A stretch of DNA of 64,000 nt from Algoriphagus chordae (lineage in GTDB: Bacteria; Bacteroidota; Bacteroidia; Cytophagales; Cyclobacteriaceae), in NCBI RefSeq assembly GCF_003254055.1, contig NZ_QKZT01000013.1:1-64000 (forward strand), read 5' to 3'. A model generated the notes under the pieces. That model ran no database searches. It worked only from the letters and a program-made list of their open reading frames with translations, and was not told the origin of the DNA. The position numbers and the translations under genes are program-made. Each line of letters begins with the position of its first letter. Position 1 is the stretch's first letter. This document shows positions 8,392 to 17,809 of the stretch, one piece after another.

Positions 8392-10576
8392 GATTAATCG
8401 GAGCGGTCTTCTCTAATTCATTTTCAGAAAGTATAGTCACTGGTGTACCTACAGTTTCGGTGATTTGAATCGGAGCAGATGAGGAGAATTTATTGTTGGA
8501 AAAATCCACCCACTGAGCACCAAGTAAGTTGAAGGAAGCTTTTTCCAGATTGCGACTGTTTTTGCCTACTTCTGTGACCTGATTATTGTGGACTAAAACG
8601 TAGGGTCCAAAAGTGCTTTCGTCTGTACCGCCACGATACACATCTGCAACTTTTCCACCGATGTTGCTGAACTGATTTCCCTCTACAATCACATACTCTG
8701 CATTGTATTTTCCGAGGTCGTCGGTTTCCTTGTCAAGTGTTAATATTGAGCCAGTGAAGTTCTCAAAGCTAGAGTTGCTGATGGAAACCGTGTCAGCAAA
8801 ACTTCCTTTAGAAGCTTCCAGGAAATTAAATGAGTGATTGACTGTCATGTCAGAAAACTGACTGTTGCTTACTTTCAACTTGTAGTTTTTCAAGGTGCCA
8901 GATCTATTGATGCGGATCACTGCATTTCCTGCAGCATCGGCAGCATTTGCTCCAGACACATTTATTCCCTCCAGATTCAAAGCCCCTCCATCATAGATTT
9001 CAAACAGATGAGTGCCTTCGAAGCTGATTATTGCATCCCCATCTGACTTAACAGTCAGAGGAAAAAGTACATCCAGCACTTTGTTTTGCTGGTAGCTACC
9101 CGCCTGCAAGAGCAAAACATCTCCTGATTTTGCATTTGCCAAAGCATCCGAAATACTGTTCAATCCTGGAGAAACAGGGATTTGCTCGCCTGTGCTGAAG
9201 ACCATCTCCTTAGAAACTTTTGGATACCAGGTAACTCCTGTATCTGATTTGTCGATCACCTTCAGATCATGTGGCGCTCCTGCATTGATTCCGGCAGGGT
9301 ATTGCAGACCGTTTGCAGCTTTTTCAAGTGTTAGTTTTTGGACATTCAATCCATTTCCGATGAGCGTAGAATTGATGTTTGAAATGTTGTCAGAGAATGC
9401 GATTCCACTGATGTCATCGTATGCTTTGAAAATATCTGCTTGTTTCTCATTGTAGATCAGGTTGTCTTTGAATACACTTCCCTCTGGAATCGCTGATCTT
9501 TCTTGGTCACTACCTACAGCCAATTCTATATGCGCCACATTCACAAAAGTGTTATTGGCAATAGTTATATTTTTTACTTGATGGTAGCGATTGATTGAGG
9601 AATTTGGGACCCCATTCATGATTGAAATTCCAGCGCGGAACTTGTCTCCATCGAGACCTTGTAGGTAGTTGTTGATGATTTTGTGATCCGCATTGATGAC
9701 ACGGATACCGCCAGTTTCAGGCTTACCGTTTCCCAGGAAAATATTTTCCTCAACAGTATTTCCATTGCCATGACGCAGCGTCAAAGAGCCTTTAGACTCG
9801 AAGAAAACATTGCCTCGAATGATATTCCCACCAGATTTGATGGAGATGATTTCAGTCTCACCATTACAGTTGTCGAAGTAGTTATTTTCAATGACCGTAT
9901 TGGAATTGGTCAGGGAGTATTGGCTAGTGCCTACCCGTAAAGTTTCTCCACCGTTAGAACCTAAAACTGGCCTTGGACCGAAGTAATTATGATCGATACT
10001 GTGGTGGTTGGTTTGGCTGTCTTCAGAATTCAATCTAACGGCCATGGTTACCCCTTGATTTCTCTTGCCTTCCAAATGATTATGATCGAAGCGGTTATTT
10101 TGGCCATACATCATCACCCAGGAATCCTGGGCGTTGCGATCAGGATTATTGAAATTGTCGATGACACAGGCAGTCACTCTGGAATGAAAAGCAAGGTTTT
10201 TAGAATCTGTTCGGAAGGAGATCACTTCACCTGACGGAGTGAAGCCATTTCTGAAAACCAATCCATTGACCACCAGGTATTCTCCTGCGATGCTTAGATT
10301 TGATTTGCCTTCCAGAAATACTTCTCCGGGAGTTTCGGCCATCAATACAATCAGCGAATCTGCAGTTCCTTTTCCTTCGAAAATCAATTCCGCATCTTTC
10401 CAGACACCATTGGCCAGAAGAAGTGTATCACCAGCTTTCAGCGTACTTATTGTCGAATTGTACTCGTCGATGTTTTTTACAATCTTATGATTTGGCTGAC
10501 TTTGGCATGCCATGGGAAGGAGGCAAACCAATGCAATTCCATAAAAATGTTTTAATGTTTGTACTAGCTTAGTCAT
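8378..10576 (-). CDS. PL6 alginate lyase (chondroitinase B-like beta-helix)
   Basis: PL6 enzymes cut poly-MG or poly-G blocks of alginate. The 732-residue protein begins with a signal sequence ending in LLPMACQSQ, a possible lipoprotein site at C24. The first beta-helix domain holds the calcium-ligand region NNYFDNCNGETE (231-242), the catalytic K247 (ISIKSGGN) and R268 (LTLRHGNG), as in chondroitinase B and AlyGC. A second beta-helix domain follows (about 430-730), as in two-domain PL6 enzymes. The gene overlaps both neighbours (14 and 8 bases), so all three lyases are probably translated as a coupled set. Confidence 0.92.
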   Translation of the reverse strand: MTKLVQTLKHFYGIALVCLLPMACQSQPNHKIVKNIDEYNSTISTLKAGDTLLLANGVWKDAELIFEGKGTADSLIVLMAETPGEVFLEGKSNLSIAGEYLVVNGLVFRNGFTPSGEVISFRTDSKNLAFHSRVTACVIDNFNNPDRNAQDSWVMMYGQNNRFDHNHLEGKRNQGVTMAVRLNSEDSQTNHHSIDHNYFGPRPVLGSNGGETLRVGTSQYSLTNSNTVIENNYFDNCNGETEIISIKSGGNIIRGNVFFESKGSLTLRHGNGNTVEENIFLGNGKPETGGIRVINADHKIINNYLQGLDGDKFRAGISIMNGVPNSSINRYHQVKNITIANNTFVNVAHIELAVGSDQERSAIPEGSVFKDNLIYNEKQADIFKAYDDISGIAFSDNISNINSTLIGNGLNVQKLTLEKAANGLQYPAGINAGAPHDLKVIDKSDTGVTWYPKVSKEMVFSTGEQIPVSPGLNSISDALANAKSGDVLLLQAGSYQQNKVLDVLFPLTVKSDGDAIISFEGTHLFEIYDGGALNLEGINVSGANAADAAGNAVIRINRSGTLKNYKLKVSNSQFSDMTVNHSFNFLEASKGSFADTVSISNSSFENFTGSILTLDKETDDLGKYNAEYVIVEGNQFSNIGGKVADVYRGGTDESTFGPYVLVHNNQVTEVGKNSRNLEKASFNLLGAQWVDFSNNKFSSSAPIQITETVGTPVTILSENELEKTAPINHAKN

Positions 10577-12845
10577 TAGTTGGGTTTAGTGTTAAAGTTT
10601 GAAGGGATTCGATTGTAATCACTTCATCCTTAGTCGTAAGTAGCGCATCTTCGTCGCTAAATGATTTGATTTCTATGCCGTCAGCTACTTTTTTTAGAAG
10701 TAGATCCACAGGCTGGCTGGAGGTATAGGTATGAGATCCTAACGTCATCTCAGTCATCCCAATCAAGAATGTCAAATCCTCCTTGACAAAGATGTAATCA
10801 GAACTGTATTTGTTATTTTTCACAGTATGTTGAGTCAAGTTAATCTGCCAGTCCGCAAGCTGAAATTCTCCATTTGATAGAGGAAGTGCAGTGCGATCTT
10901 CATACCTCTCGTATGGCCGAATGATGGTGGCGAAAGAGTGAGAAAGGTTGGACTCCGATTGATATGTAATTCTGTTTTTCCCTTTATCTCCGGCAGTTTG
11001 TGTGGTTAGACTCTGACCTCCTAATTGAATTATGTCTATTCCTGAAGCATCTGCCTGATTGGATCTGGCGATAGTGGGAGCATCTTCAAGGGAGTAGTTT
11101 CCCTGAAAATTCTGATAATAGGTATGCGCTGATTTGCCGGTAAATTCATCCTTTACAAACCAGAATTCTCCAGGGAAGTAGTATATGGTTCTGTGATAAT
11201 CCACATTCAAATTCTCATAACCGTCATGAGAAGCTCGGAAAGCTTGAATTTCTCCTTTTGGCTCCCACAGTGTGACGCTGGCTTTTGGTAAAGTTTGGAA
11301 CTTGCCAAAGCCAGATCCCCCTTGATTCCCAGTCCAATTCTGACCTTGAGGAATGGAGTCCACCAAAACGACATTTTTCACCCAGGAATTTTTGAAGAAT
11401 TGAAACTCAGGAAGAGGGTATCTTACCTGATAGTTCGGCATAAGCATTTCACCATTTGCGAATAGCTGAAAGCCAAGTACATCTCCATGCTGATGATCTG
11501 GTTTCTGCTCAGACACGCCTGTGCTGATCAGCATGTATTGGTCATTTTCCTTCCAGCCTTCTCGGAACACGTAGTACCCCGTCGTCTCCAAGGCGGTGGA
11601 TTTCATGCTTGGTTGTTTTGATTTTCTTGTGGAAAGAAGTTCCAGGTCTTTCTGACCGAGAAGCCAATAATATTCCTCTGAAGGATGCTCGGCAGAGAAA
11701 TAGCCGAATTCCGGTTCTTGGAAGAGCGCATAACCCAAAGCCATAATCTCATCCATTTGATTTTGGGTTGCCATCGGTTGATCGGTATCATCCTGGATGA
11801 CAGGCGCATTTTTATTTGGAAGGGCAATGCTTTTCATTGCCGAAAACATACCTTTCAACTGAGCCGCCCAGGAGTCTGGGATCTCATTTTGGGTGATTTG
11901 CGCCAATTTATACACTCTGAAATAATTGTCAATGTCACCTACATGGTAGTGGAATGAGCGCTCAAACTGGAACCCGTCCGCATTCACTTCTTTCTCTAAA
12001 TGTTCGCCTAGGTTGGCTATGGCGAAATCGTAGTATTTTTTTCCTGGATCAAACTCAGGATACATCATTGCAATGACAGCAAGGGCTACCATTCCTTTGG
12101 TTTGGTGATTGCCGTAGCTAAAGTTTTGATTGGTCTGATAAAGTACTTCTGCTGTATGCAGAAAATTACGCATGGTCCTGATCTGATCCTGCGGTAAATA
12201 ATCTTCAGACGCTAAAAATAAATGATGTGCAAGCACCCAATTTTCGATTCTATTACCTCCTCGGAAAGCTTCATATGCTCCGTTTCCATCTGAAATTAAC
12301 TCGACTTGACCGTTTTGGTAGGCAGCCATCAAGCTAGCTACATGAGCAGTAAAGTAGGGTAAGAATTCTTTTTGATCTGAAAGAAAGTAGCTGAAAGCCA
12401 GGTCACCAGCTTTGTGCTGACGAAATAAATGTCTTATGGCATAGGCGTTCATTTGTTCGCCCGCCTTGTTTACAAAAGGTAATTTCCAGGGAGTATCCGC
12501 ATTGAAATCCCCTGTGTGATCTTGGGCATCTTTGAGGTGACTTTTTGCTGCAGAAGGATAAGTTTCGTTGTACTCCTTCATTCGCTGGGGTACATTATGC
12601 CAGTTGAAAAAGAATCGTTGGGTAGCTTTTTCTTTGAAATAAGCACTCAACATGCCGTAGGCAGCAATTTTATCTCCATTGGCATACACCTGCTTGATCT
12701 TAGCTGCATCTTCAAATGAATCAGGGAGACTAGCAAAGAAGTCTTCCTCCGAAGGAATCGGGTACTCTTTCACCTCCGACTGAGCAGCCGCTTTGGCTAC
12801 AATCAAGAAGAGGAAAATGAAAATGTACTTTTTGAAATGATTCAT
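10569..12845 (-). CDS. heparinase II/III-fold polysaccharide lyase, PL39-like or related
   Basis: A secreted 758-residue lyase (signal peptide ends AKAAAQ) with an N-terminal alpha toroid and a C-terminal beta-sandwich. Candidate catalytic residues are N246-H247 (SYGNHQTKG), Y300 (RSFHYH) and the histidines of PDHQHGDVLGF, the same layout as in heparinase II-like lyases. It differs from the PL17 neighbour and lacks its AHNTIVMDEKSHF signature, so I place it near PL39 or an unassigned heparinase-like group. Context says the substrate is alginate. It is the first lyase after SusD, about 140 bases downstream, behind a hairpin. Confidence 0.8.
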   Translation of the reverse strand: MNHFKKYIFIFLFLIVAKAAAQSEVKEYPIPSEEDFFASLPDSFEDAAKIKQVYANGDKIAAYGMLSAYFKEKATQRFFFNWHNVPQRMKEYNETYPSAAKSHLKDAQDHTGDFNADTPWKLPFVNKAGEQMNAYAIRHLFRQHKAGDLAFSYFLSDQKEFLPYFTAHVASLMAAYQNGQVELISDGNGAYEAFRGGNRIENWVLAHHLFLASEDYLPQDQIRTMRNFLHTAEVLYQTNQNFSYGNHQTKGMVALAVIAMMYPEFDPGKKYYDFAIANLGEHLEKEVNADGFQFERSFHYHVGDIDNYFRVYKLAQITQNEIPDSWAAQLKGMFSAMKSIALPNKNAPVIQDDTDQPMATQNQMDEIMALGYALFQEPEFGYFSAEHPSEEYYWLLGQKDLELLSTRKSKQPSMKSTALETTGYYVFREGWKENDQYMLISTGVSEQKPDHQHGDVLGFQLFANGEMLMPNYQVRYPLPEFQFFKNSWVKNVVLVDSIPQGQNWTGNQGGSGFGKFQTLPKASVTLWEPKGEIQAFRASHDGYENLNVDYHRTIYYFPGEFWFVKDEFTGKSAHTYYQNFQGNYSLEDAPTIARSNQADASGIDIIQLGGQSLTTQTAGDKGKNRITYQSESNLSHSFATIIRPYERYEDRTALPLSNGEFQLADWQINLTQHTVKNNKYSSDYIFVKEDLTFLIGMTEMTLGSHTYTSSQPVDLLLKKVADGIEIKSFSDEDALLTTKDEVITIESLQTLTLNPTND

Positions 12846-12929
12846 TAATGAAAAGGCAGGATTTGGGTGTATTGGTATTTTGGTAAAGGCATAGCTATCG
12901 CTAGCTTAAGTATATTCTTAAGTAAGAAT

Positions 12930-12966
12930 GGCCGATCTGGGAACCCCTCAGTAAACCAGACCGACC
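12930..12966 (-). promoter_or_regulatory. hairpin between susD and the lyase genes
   Basis: On the minus-strand RNA, GGTCGGTCTGG can pair with CCAGATCGGCC with two G-U pairs and no mismatch. There is no U-run, so it is probably not a strong terminator. A stable hairpin after susD could protect the susCD message and lower expression of the lyases behind it, as seen in other polysaccharide loci. This role is an inference. Confidence 0.5.
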
Positions 12967-12984
12967 AAATCTATCTACACAGGA

Positions 12985-14439
12985 TTACTGATTAAATATG
13001 TCTACTTCACGCTGCGGAAGTGGAAGAAGTAGTTTGTCTGATTGGACAGGACTGATCCCGAATGTATATTCTGAGTAGAATACTTCGTTTTCGAACTGGG
13101 TATCCAAAGTCTGTTCTACCAGGTTGAAATGAACCAAGTCGTACCATCTTTGATTTTCGAAGGCAAATTCCAATCTTCTTTCCAGAAGTAATTTGGTAGT
13201 GAAATCCTCACTGGAAGCGATATCCGAAGCCTCATAAGTCTCAAGGCCAGCGCGCTCACGAATTCTATTTAGATATTCCAATGCCATAGAAGTTTTACCG
13301 TTTTCATTCAATGCTTCGGCATATAAAAGAAGTACGTCTGCAAATCGAATAATTGGAAAATCGTTTTCAGCATCTTGACTGATAGCGACATCTGAGTAGA
13401 ATTTGGATACATAAGGATCCGGCACAAATGCACCCTCTGCACCAGTGTAGCCGAGTTGTAGACTACTATTCATTCTAAGGTCATTCTCTGAGAATTGGCT
13501 GATTAGATCATCAGATGGGCGATTGAAGTGATTTCCATCTCCATTGATAACATAAGATCCACTGTTTTGTGGAGCAAAGTAATTGGCAAATGGTCCGCCT
13601 ATACCCAGTCCACCAGCTTTGTAACGCACTGCGAAAAGGATCTCAGCGTTCATCTCATTGTCTGTCGCGAATACATTGCTATAGCCGGAATTACCTGGCA
13701 GCAGAATGTTAGGACTGTTGTTGACAACGTCAGCTAAAACAAGTTCGGCTTCTGGATATCTGTTAAGGTTACGATATACTTTGCCTAGCAATGCTTTTGC
13801 CGCCCAAGATGTGGCTCTACCATTGTATGACTCAGGATAGGATCCTGGGAGATTGGCGGTCGCTATAGCAAGGTCATCCAAAATAAATTGGAATATTTCC
13901 TCTGTACTAGCCACCTGCATTTCCGTGGCTTGCTGTGCACTGATACGCGTATCCACTAAAAACACTTCACCGAATAGTCTCACCAAATTGAAGTAATGGT
14001 AGGCTCTCAGGAAAGAAGCTTCAGCCTGAAGTAGATCTTTCAAAGCGGGGTCTTGCACATTTTCCAGTTTATCTAAGATTGTATTTATTCTGGAAATGTT
14101 CTGGTAGGTGTCAGACCAGTAATTGTAGATATACAAATGCTCTGAGGTGAACGTCATCAAATCAAGTTCTCTAAGAGGGATATAGATATTACTTGATGTT
14201 TGTGAATTGTGAAGTCTGGAGTTGTCAGAACGTAATTCTGTCAATGCCCATTCATTTGCCAAAGGAGCCTGTAAGCCATTGTAACAAGCCACCATGGCAG
14301 TTACAAAATCAGAGTCAGTTTGGTAAAATGAGCCTTCACCGATTTCGGAGATTGGCTGTAGATCTAAGGATAGATCGCAACTGGTAAGCAGTCCAAGTGA
14401 GATAAGGAATGCTGCTATATGTTTATTGAATTTTTTCAT
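12985..14439 (-). CDS. susD: SusD/RagB-family surface glycan-binding lipoprotein
   Basis: SusD-like proteins sit as lids on SusC transporters and catch oligosaccharides at the cell surface. The signal peptide ends at LLTSC (C21), so this is a lipoprotein. The N-terminal YNGLQAPLANEWALTELRSDN region, the RAYHYFNLVRLFGEV helix (SusD TPR core) and the late ILLYAEALNENG and RIRERAG motifs are characteristic. Its 484 residues are normal. It lies 11 bases after the SusC gene. Specificity for alginate is inferred from the lyases behind it. Confidence 0.95.
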   Translation of the reverse strand: MKKFNKHIAAFLISLGLLTSCDLSLDLQPISEIGEGSFYQTDSDFVTAMVACYNGLQAPLANEWALTELRSDNSRLHNSQTSSNIYIPLRELDLMTFTSEHLYIYNYWSDTYQNISRINTILDKLENVQDPALKDLLQAEASFLRAYHYFNLVRLFGEVFLVDTRISAQQATEMQVASTEEIFQFILDDLAIATANLPGSYPESYNGRATSWAAKALLGKVYRNLNRYPEAELVLADVVNNSPNILLPGNSGYSNVFATDNEMNAEILFAVRYKAGGLGIGGPFANYFAPQNSGSYVINGDGNHFNRPSDDLISQFSENDLRMNSSLQLGYTGAEGAFVPDPYVSKFYSDVAISQDAENDFPIIRFADVLLLYAEALNENGKTSMALEYLNRIRERAGLETYEASDIASSEDFTTKLLLERRLEFAFENQRWYDLVHFNLVEQTLDTQFENEVFYSEYTFGISPVQSDKLLLPLPQREVDIFNQ

Positions 14440-14450
14440 TTTTGGTAGGA

Positions 14451-17400
14451 TTAAAAGGCAACATTTACACCGAATACAAATGCTCTTGGCACAGGGAATG
14501 CACCTCGCTGGTACCCACTGACAAGTGGTGATTCATAAGCACCGCTAGTAGATCTGGCTTCAGGATTAATGCCTCTGTAATTTTTAGAAGTAAAATACAG
14601 TGCGTTCTGAGCTGATCCATACACTCTCAAACTTGTTAGTTTGATTTTGTCAGTCAGAGATTTAGGCAAAGTATAGCCAAGGATAATGTCCCGTACAGAG
14701 ACATAAGATCCATCCTCAATCATATAGTCAGTGAATTGCCATCCGATACCGTTTGTGCTATAAGGAGTCATGCCATCACCAGGATGCTCTGGAGAAAGCC
14801 ATCTGTTTTCCACATAGGCTTTGTTCATTCTCTTGGATTCGTTGTAGTGACCATCTCCATTAAATACATCTACACCTTGAACACCTTGAATCAAAAAGCT
14901 CAGATCGAAGTTGCCGATATTGAAATTATTGGTGATACCCCAAGTGAAATCCGGGAATGGATTGCCAAGTACTGTTCTATCCTCGTCGTCAATCACTCCA
15001 TCTTCATTGACATCCATTAATCTAAGTCCACCTGGTCTGTCAAGACTGTTTGATGCATTTGCATCTATTTCTTCCTGAGTATTCCAAACACCAATTGTTT
15101 TGTATCCATAGAATTGGATATATGGTTGTCCTACTTGCGCCAAGTATACTTCGTTACGCTCACCATAACTCAATAGTCTATCTTCACCAGAGAATTGGAT
15201 CAATTCATTTTTCACAGTTGCGAAATTGATCGAAGTCTGCCAGGTAAAATTTTTCTGGGTGATATTATTCAGACGAAGTTCTAGTTCGAAACCGTTGTTT
15301 TGAATCTTACCGATGTTATTCCAGAATTCAGAATAGCCGGTGAAAGCAAGAGTAGGCTGCTTCAAAAGCAACTGATCAGTGACAGATTTGTATACTTCTG
15401 CAGTCAGACTAAATCTATTGCTTAGGAATGCCAGGTCTACACCAAAGTTGTAAGAGAAGGTTCTTTCCCATGTGATTGCTTTATTTGCCAGAGTAGCTCC
15501 AGACTGAGCAAGTCCAGCTGTAAGTGAACCTGTGCCAGCACCGAAACTGTAGTTGTTAGGATAAAGTCTATTGACAGAAGCGTAGTTTTCGATGTCATTA
15601 TTGCCAGTGACACCGTAGCTACCACGAAGCTTCAGCATATCTAGGAAGGAAGAGTTGTTCAGGAAGTCTTCCTCTGTCAATACCCAACCTGCAGATACAG
15701 ACGGGAACCATCCCCATCTATTTTCTGGACCAAATACTGAACTACCATCAGCTCTTGCGCTGGCTGAGAACAGATACTTGTTTTTATAGGAGTAAGTAAC
15801 TCTACCTAAATAAGACAATAGCAAGCTTTCGTCTTTAAGCGTATAAGTGTCTTCTAAACTAATTACAGTAGCACCATTCAACGTAGGGATGTAGTCAGTA
15901 GGGAAATTAGTACCCACTATGCTACTATAGTCGTTTGTTACTTTTTGAGCCGTGAAACCCGCTAAAGCAGAAAATTGATGATCTCCAAGTGTTTTGGAAT
16001 AGTTCAGGATATTTTCTGATAATAGATCTATTCGCAATCTATTCTCATAAAGCCCTCTGTTGGCATCACCTGCTCTGTTTGTTCCTTCGTTTCTATATTC
16101 TTCTTGGGTAGTGCTCGTAATATAAGCGCCTTGTGAAGCTTTGAAAAACAGGTTTTTGCCTAGATTTATTTGAATGTAGGTAGATCCCATTAATCTATAG
16201 AGCTTTTTGGTTCGCTCATCGTTATCGCTGATAAACAGCGGGTTATTATTGGAAGTATTCCAAGGCCTAGCTACTTCAGAAACTGCAGTTCCATCCGGTA
16301 AAGTATAGTTGTAAGTAAGGTTATTGAAATGTCTGCCATGTGCCCAATCACCTACTGGAATTCCAGTTATAGCTGAAGTTTCTTCAGTATGCCTCACAGG
16401 CATGAAAGATGGAGTACGGAAATAATCAGTGAAATTGGAAGCTGGAAGGACGTTTTTAGTGAAAGATGGATTGATATTCACCCCAACTTTTACAACATTA
16501 TTAAGTTTAGCGTCCATTTTCATGCGAAGGTTAAAGCGCTGAAAATCATTATTTACAAGCATGCCTTTTTCGTCATTGTACCCTCCGGAGATCAGGTAGG
16601 TAATGTCTTTTTTACCACCCGAAACACCTAATTGATAACTGCTGATCATTCCTTGCTGTAGACCTTCTTGTTGCCAGTCGGCATTATCTCCAAGAGACCA
16701 AGCTGCCTGCTCATGTGCGGTAGGACCCGGTGCACCTAGAGCTTCTTCTTCCCAAAGCATCTCTACATATTCTGTGGAGGTAAGCATGTCATGTACTTTA
16801 TAAGGGTTTTTTACCCCTGCGTACATTTGGAAATTAAATGCAGGCTTGTCTACAACTCCGCTTTTGGTAGTTACGATGATGACACCATTTGCACCTCTGG
16901 ATCCATATATCGCAGCAGAAGCAGCATCTTTCAAGACTTCGATGGATTCGATATCATTTGGATTGATAAAAGAAAGTCCATCTGAAGTAGGATAGCCATC
17001 TACTACTACCAAAGGCTCGTTACTTGCGCCGATGGAGGCATTCCCTCTGATTCGGATGGATGGAGAGACACCTGCTTCTGAGGTAGTATTCTGAATCTGT
17101 ACACCAGCTATTTTGCCTTGCAAAAGTTGATCAGCTTGTAGAATAGGAATATCTCCAAAGTTTTCGTTCTGCAGTTTGGAGACTGCCCCTGTCATATGGG
17201 ACTTCTTTTGGGTACCATATCCGACTACGATTACTTCATCTAGCTGCTTTAAATCTTCAGACAGTGTAATGTCCAATATACTTTGGGATCCCACTGCTAC
17301 CTCTTGAGTGGTATAGCCTATAAATGAAAAAACTAAGGTGTCTGAAGAGCTAGCAGATATACGGTATTTCCCGTCAATATCGGAAACAGTAGCGGTGGTA

Positions 17401-17600
17401 CTTCCTTTTACCAGGATATTTACTCCTGGGACATTAAGACCTTGGTCATCAATAATTTGACCGGTAATTAGTTTAGCCGATTCATTTTGAAAGGCCAGAA
17501 CTTGAGCGGTATTGCCGAGAAATAGGCAAATACATAATGATAGTATTCGTAAATAAATCACCTGCCCATTCCAAACTTTATTGGGTAATGGTTGTCTCAT
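14451..17600 (-). CDS. susC: SusC/RagA-family TonB-dependent outer membrane transporter
   Basis: This 1049-residue protein should import alginate oligosaccharides through the outer membrane. A signal sequence ends near TAQVLA. It is followed by a carboxypeptidase-like regulatory domain (GQIIDDQGLNVPGVNILVKG), the TonB-box-like LDEVIVVGYGT, the plug (IRIRGNASIGASNEPLVVVDG) and a 22-strand barrel ending in FVFGVNVAF. This is the usual SusC architecture. It is the first structural gene after the regulator, with a 208-base gap that carries inverted repeats. No sigma/anti-sigma module is fused or adjacent. Confidence 0.95.
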   Translation of the reverse strand: MRQPLPNKVWNGQVIYLRILSLCICLFLGNTAQVLAFQNESAKLITGQIIDDQGLNVPGVNILVKGSTTATVSDIDGKYRISASSSDTLVFSFIGYTTQEVAVGSQSILDITLSEDLKQLDEVIVVGYGTQKKSHMTGAVSKLQNENFGDIPILQADQLLQGKIAGVQIQNTTSEAGVSPSIRIRGNASIGASNEPLVVVDGYPTSDGLSFINPNDIESIEVLKDAASAAIYGSRGANGVIIVTTKSGVVDKPAFNFQMYAGVKNPYKVHDMLTSTEYVEMLWEEEALGAPGPTAHEQAAWSLGDNADWQQEGLQQGMISSYQLGVSGGKKDITYLISGGYNDEKGMLVNNDFQRFNLRMKMDAKLNNVVKVGVNINPSFTKNVLPASNFTDYFRTPSFMPVRHTEETSAITGIPVGDWAHGRHFNNLTYNYTLPDGTAVSEVARPWNTSNNNPLFISDNDERTKKLYRLMGSTYIQINLGKNLFFKASQGAYITSTTQEEYRNEGTNRAGDANRGLYENRLRIDLLSENILNYSKTLGDHQFSALAGFTAQKVTNDYSSIVGTNFPTDYIPTLNGATVISLEDTYTLKDESLLLSYLGRVTYSYKNKYLFSASARADGSSVFGPENRWGWFPSVSAGWVLTEEDFLNNSSFLDMLKLRGSYGVTGNNDIENYASVNRLYPNNYSFGAGTGSLTAGLAQSGATLANKAITWERTFSYNFGVDLAFLSNRFSLTAEVYKSVTDQLLLKQPTLAFTGYSEFWNNIGKIQNNGFELELRLNNITQKNFTWQTSINFATVKNELIQFSGEDRLLSYGERNEVYLAQVGQPYIQFYGYKTIGVWNTQEEIDANASNSLDRPGGLRLMDVNEDGVIDDEDRTVLGNPFPDFTWGITNNFNIGNFDLSFLIQGVQGVDVFNGDGHYNESKRMNKAYVENRWLSPEHPGDGMTPYSTNGIGWQFTDYMIEDGSYVSVRDIILGYTLPKSLTDKIKLTSLRVYGSAQNALYFTSKNYRGINPEARSTSGAYESPLVSGYQRGAFPVPRAFVFGVNVAF

Positions 17601-17645
17601 TTTTGGGTTTTGTTTTTGGGTATTGAAAGATTCTTAATAGAAGGA

Positions 17646-17759
17646 CAGGTATATTAAGAGGTTTTATGGTAGCGATTTATTTGTAAATTTGGCTACACTT
17701 AAGGTGGACTACGGTTAGGGACCTCGACAATCTTTAGACAGTAGTACTTAATATACCTG
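17646..17759. repeat. widely spaced 13-bp inverted repeat upstream of susC
   Basis: CAGGTATATTAAG (17646-17658) and its exact reverse complement CTTAATATACCTG (17747-17759) stand 88 bases apart in the susC leader or promoter region. They could be two half-sites for a looping regulator or the base of a long RNA stem enclosing the leader. Confidence 0.6.
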
Positions 17760-17769
17760 ATGTGAAATT

Positions 17770-17797
17770 TGGTGGATTATGTCCACCATTTTTTTTT
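17770..17797 (+). terminator. terminator-like hairpin pointing away from the genes (+ strand)
   Basis: TGGTGGA (17770-17776) pairs with TCCACCA (17782-17788), and nine T residues follow at once (17789-17797). This is a good intrinsic terminator for a plus-strand transcript, yet every annotated gene here is on the minus strand. It would fit the 3' end of a short RNA antisense to the susC leader. On the minus strand no U-run follows, so it does not terminate the regulator transcript. Confidence 0.55.
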
Positions 17798-17809
17798 ATC
17801 ATAGGCAGT

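Noticed and set aside
17770..17797. Hairpin as terminator of the FadR-type gene
   Set aside because: On the minus strand the A-run precedes the hairpin and no U-run follows; it fits only a plus-strand transcript.
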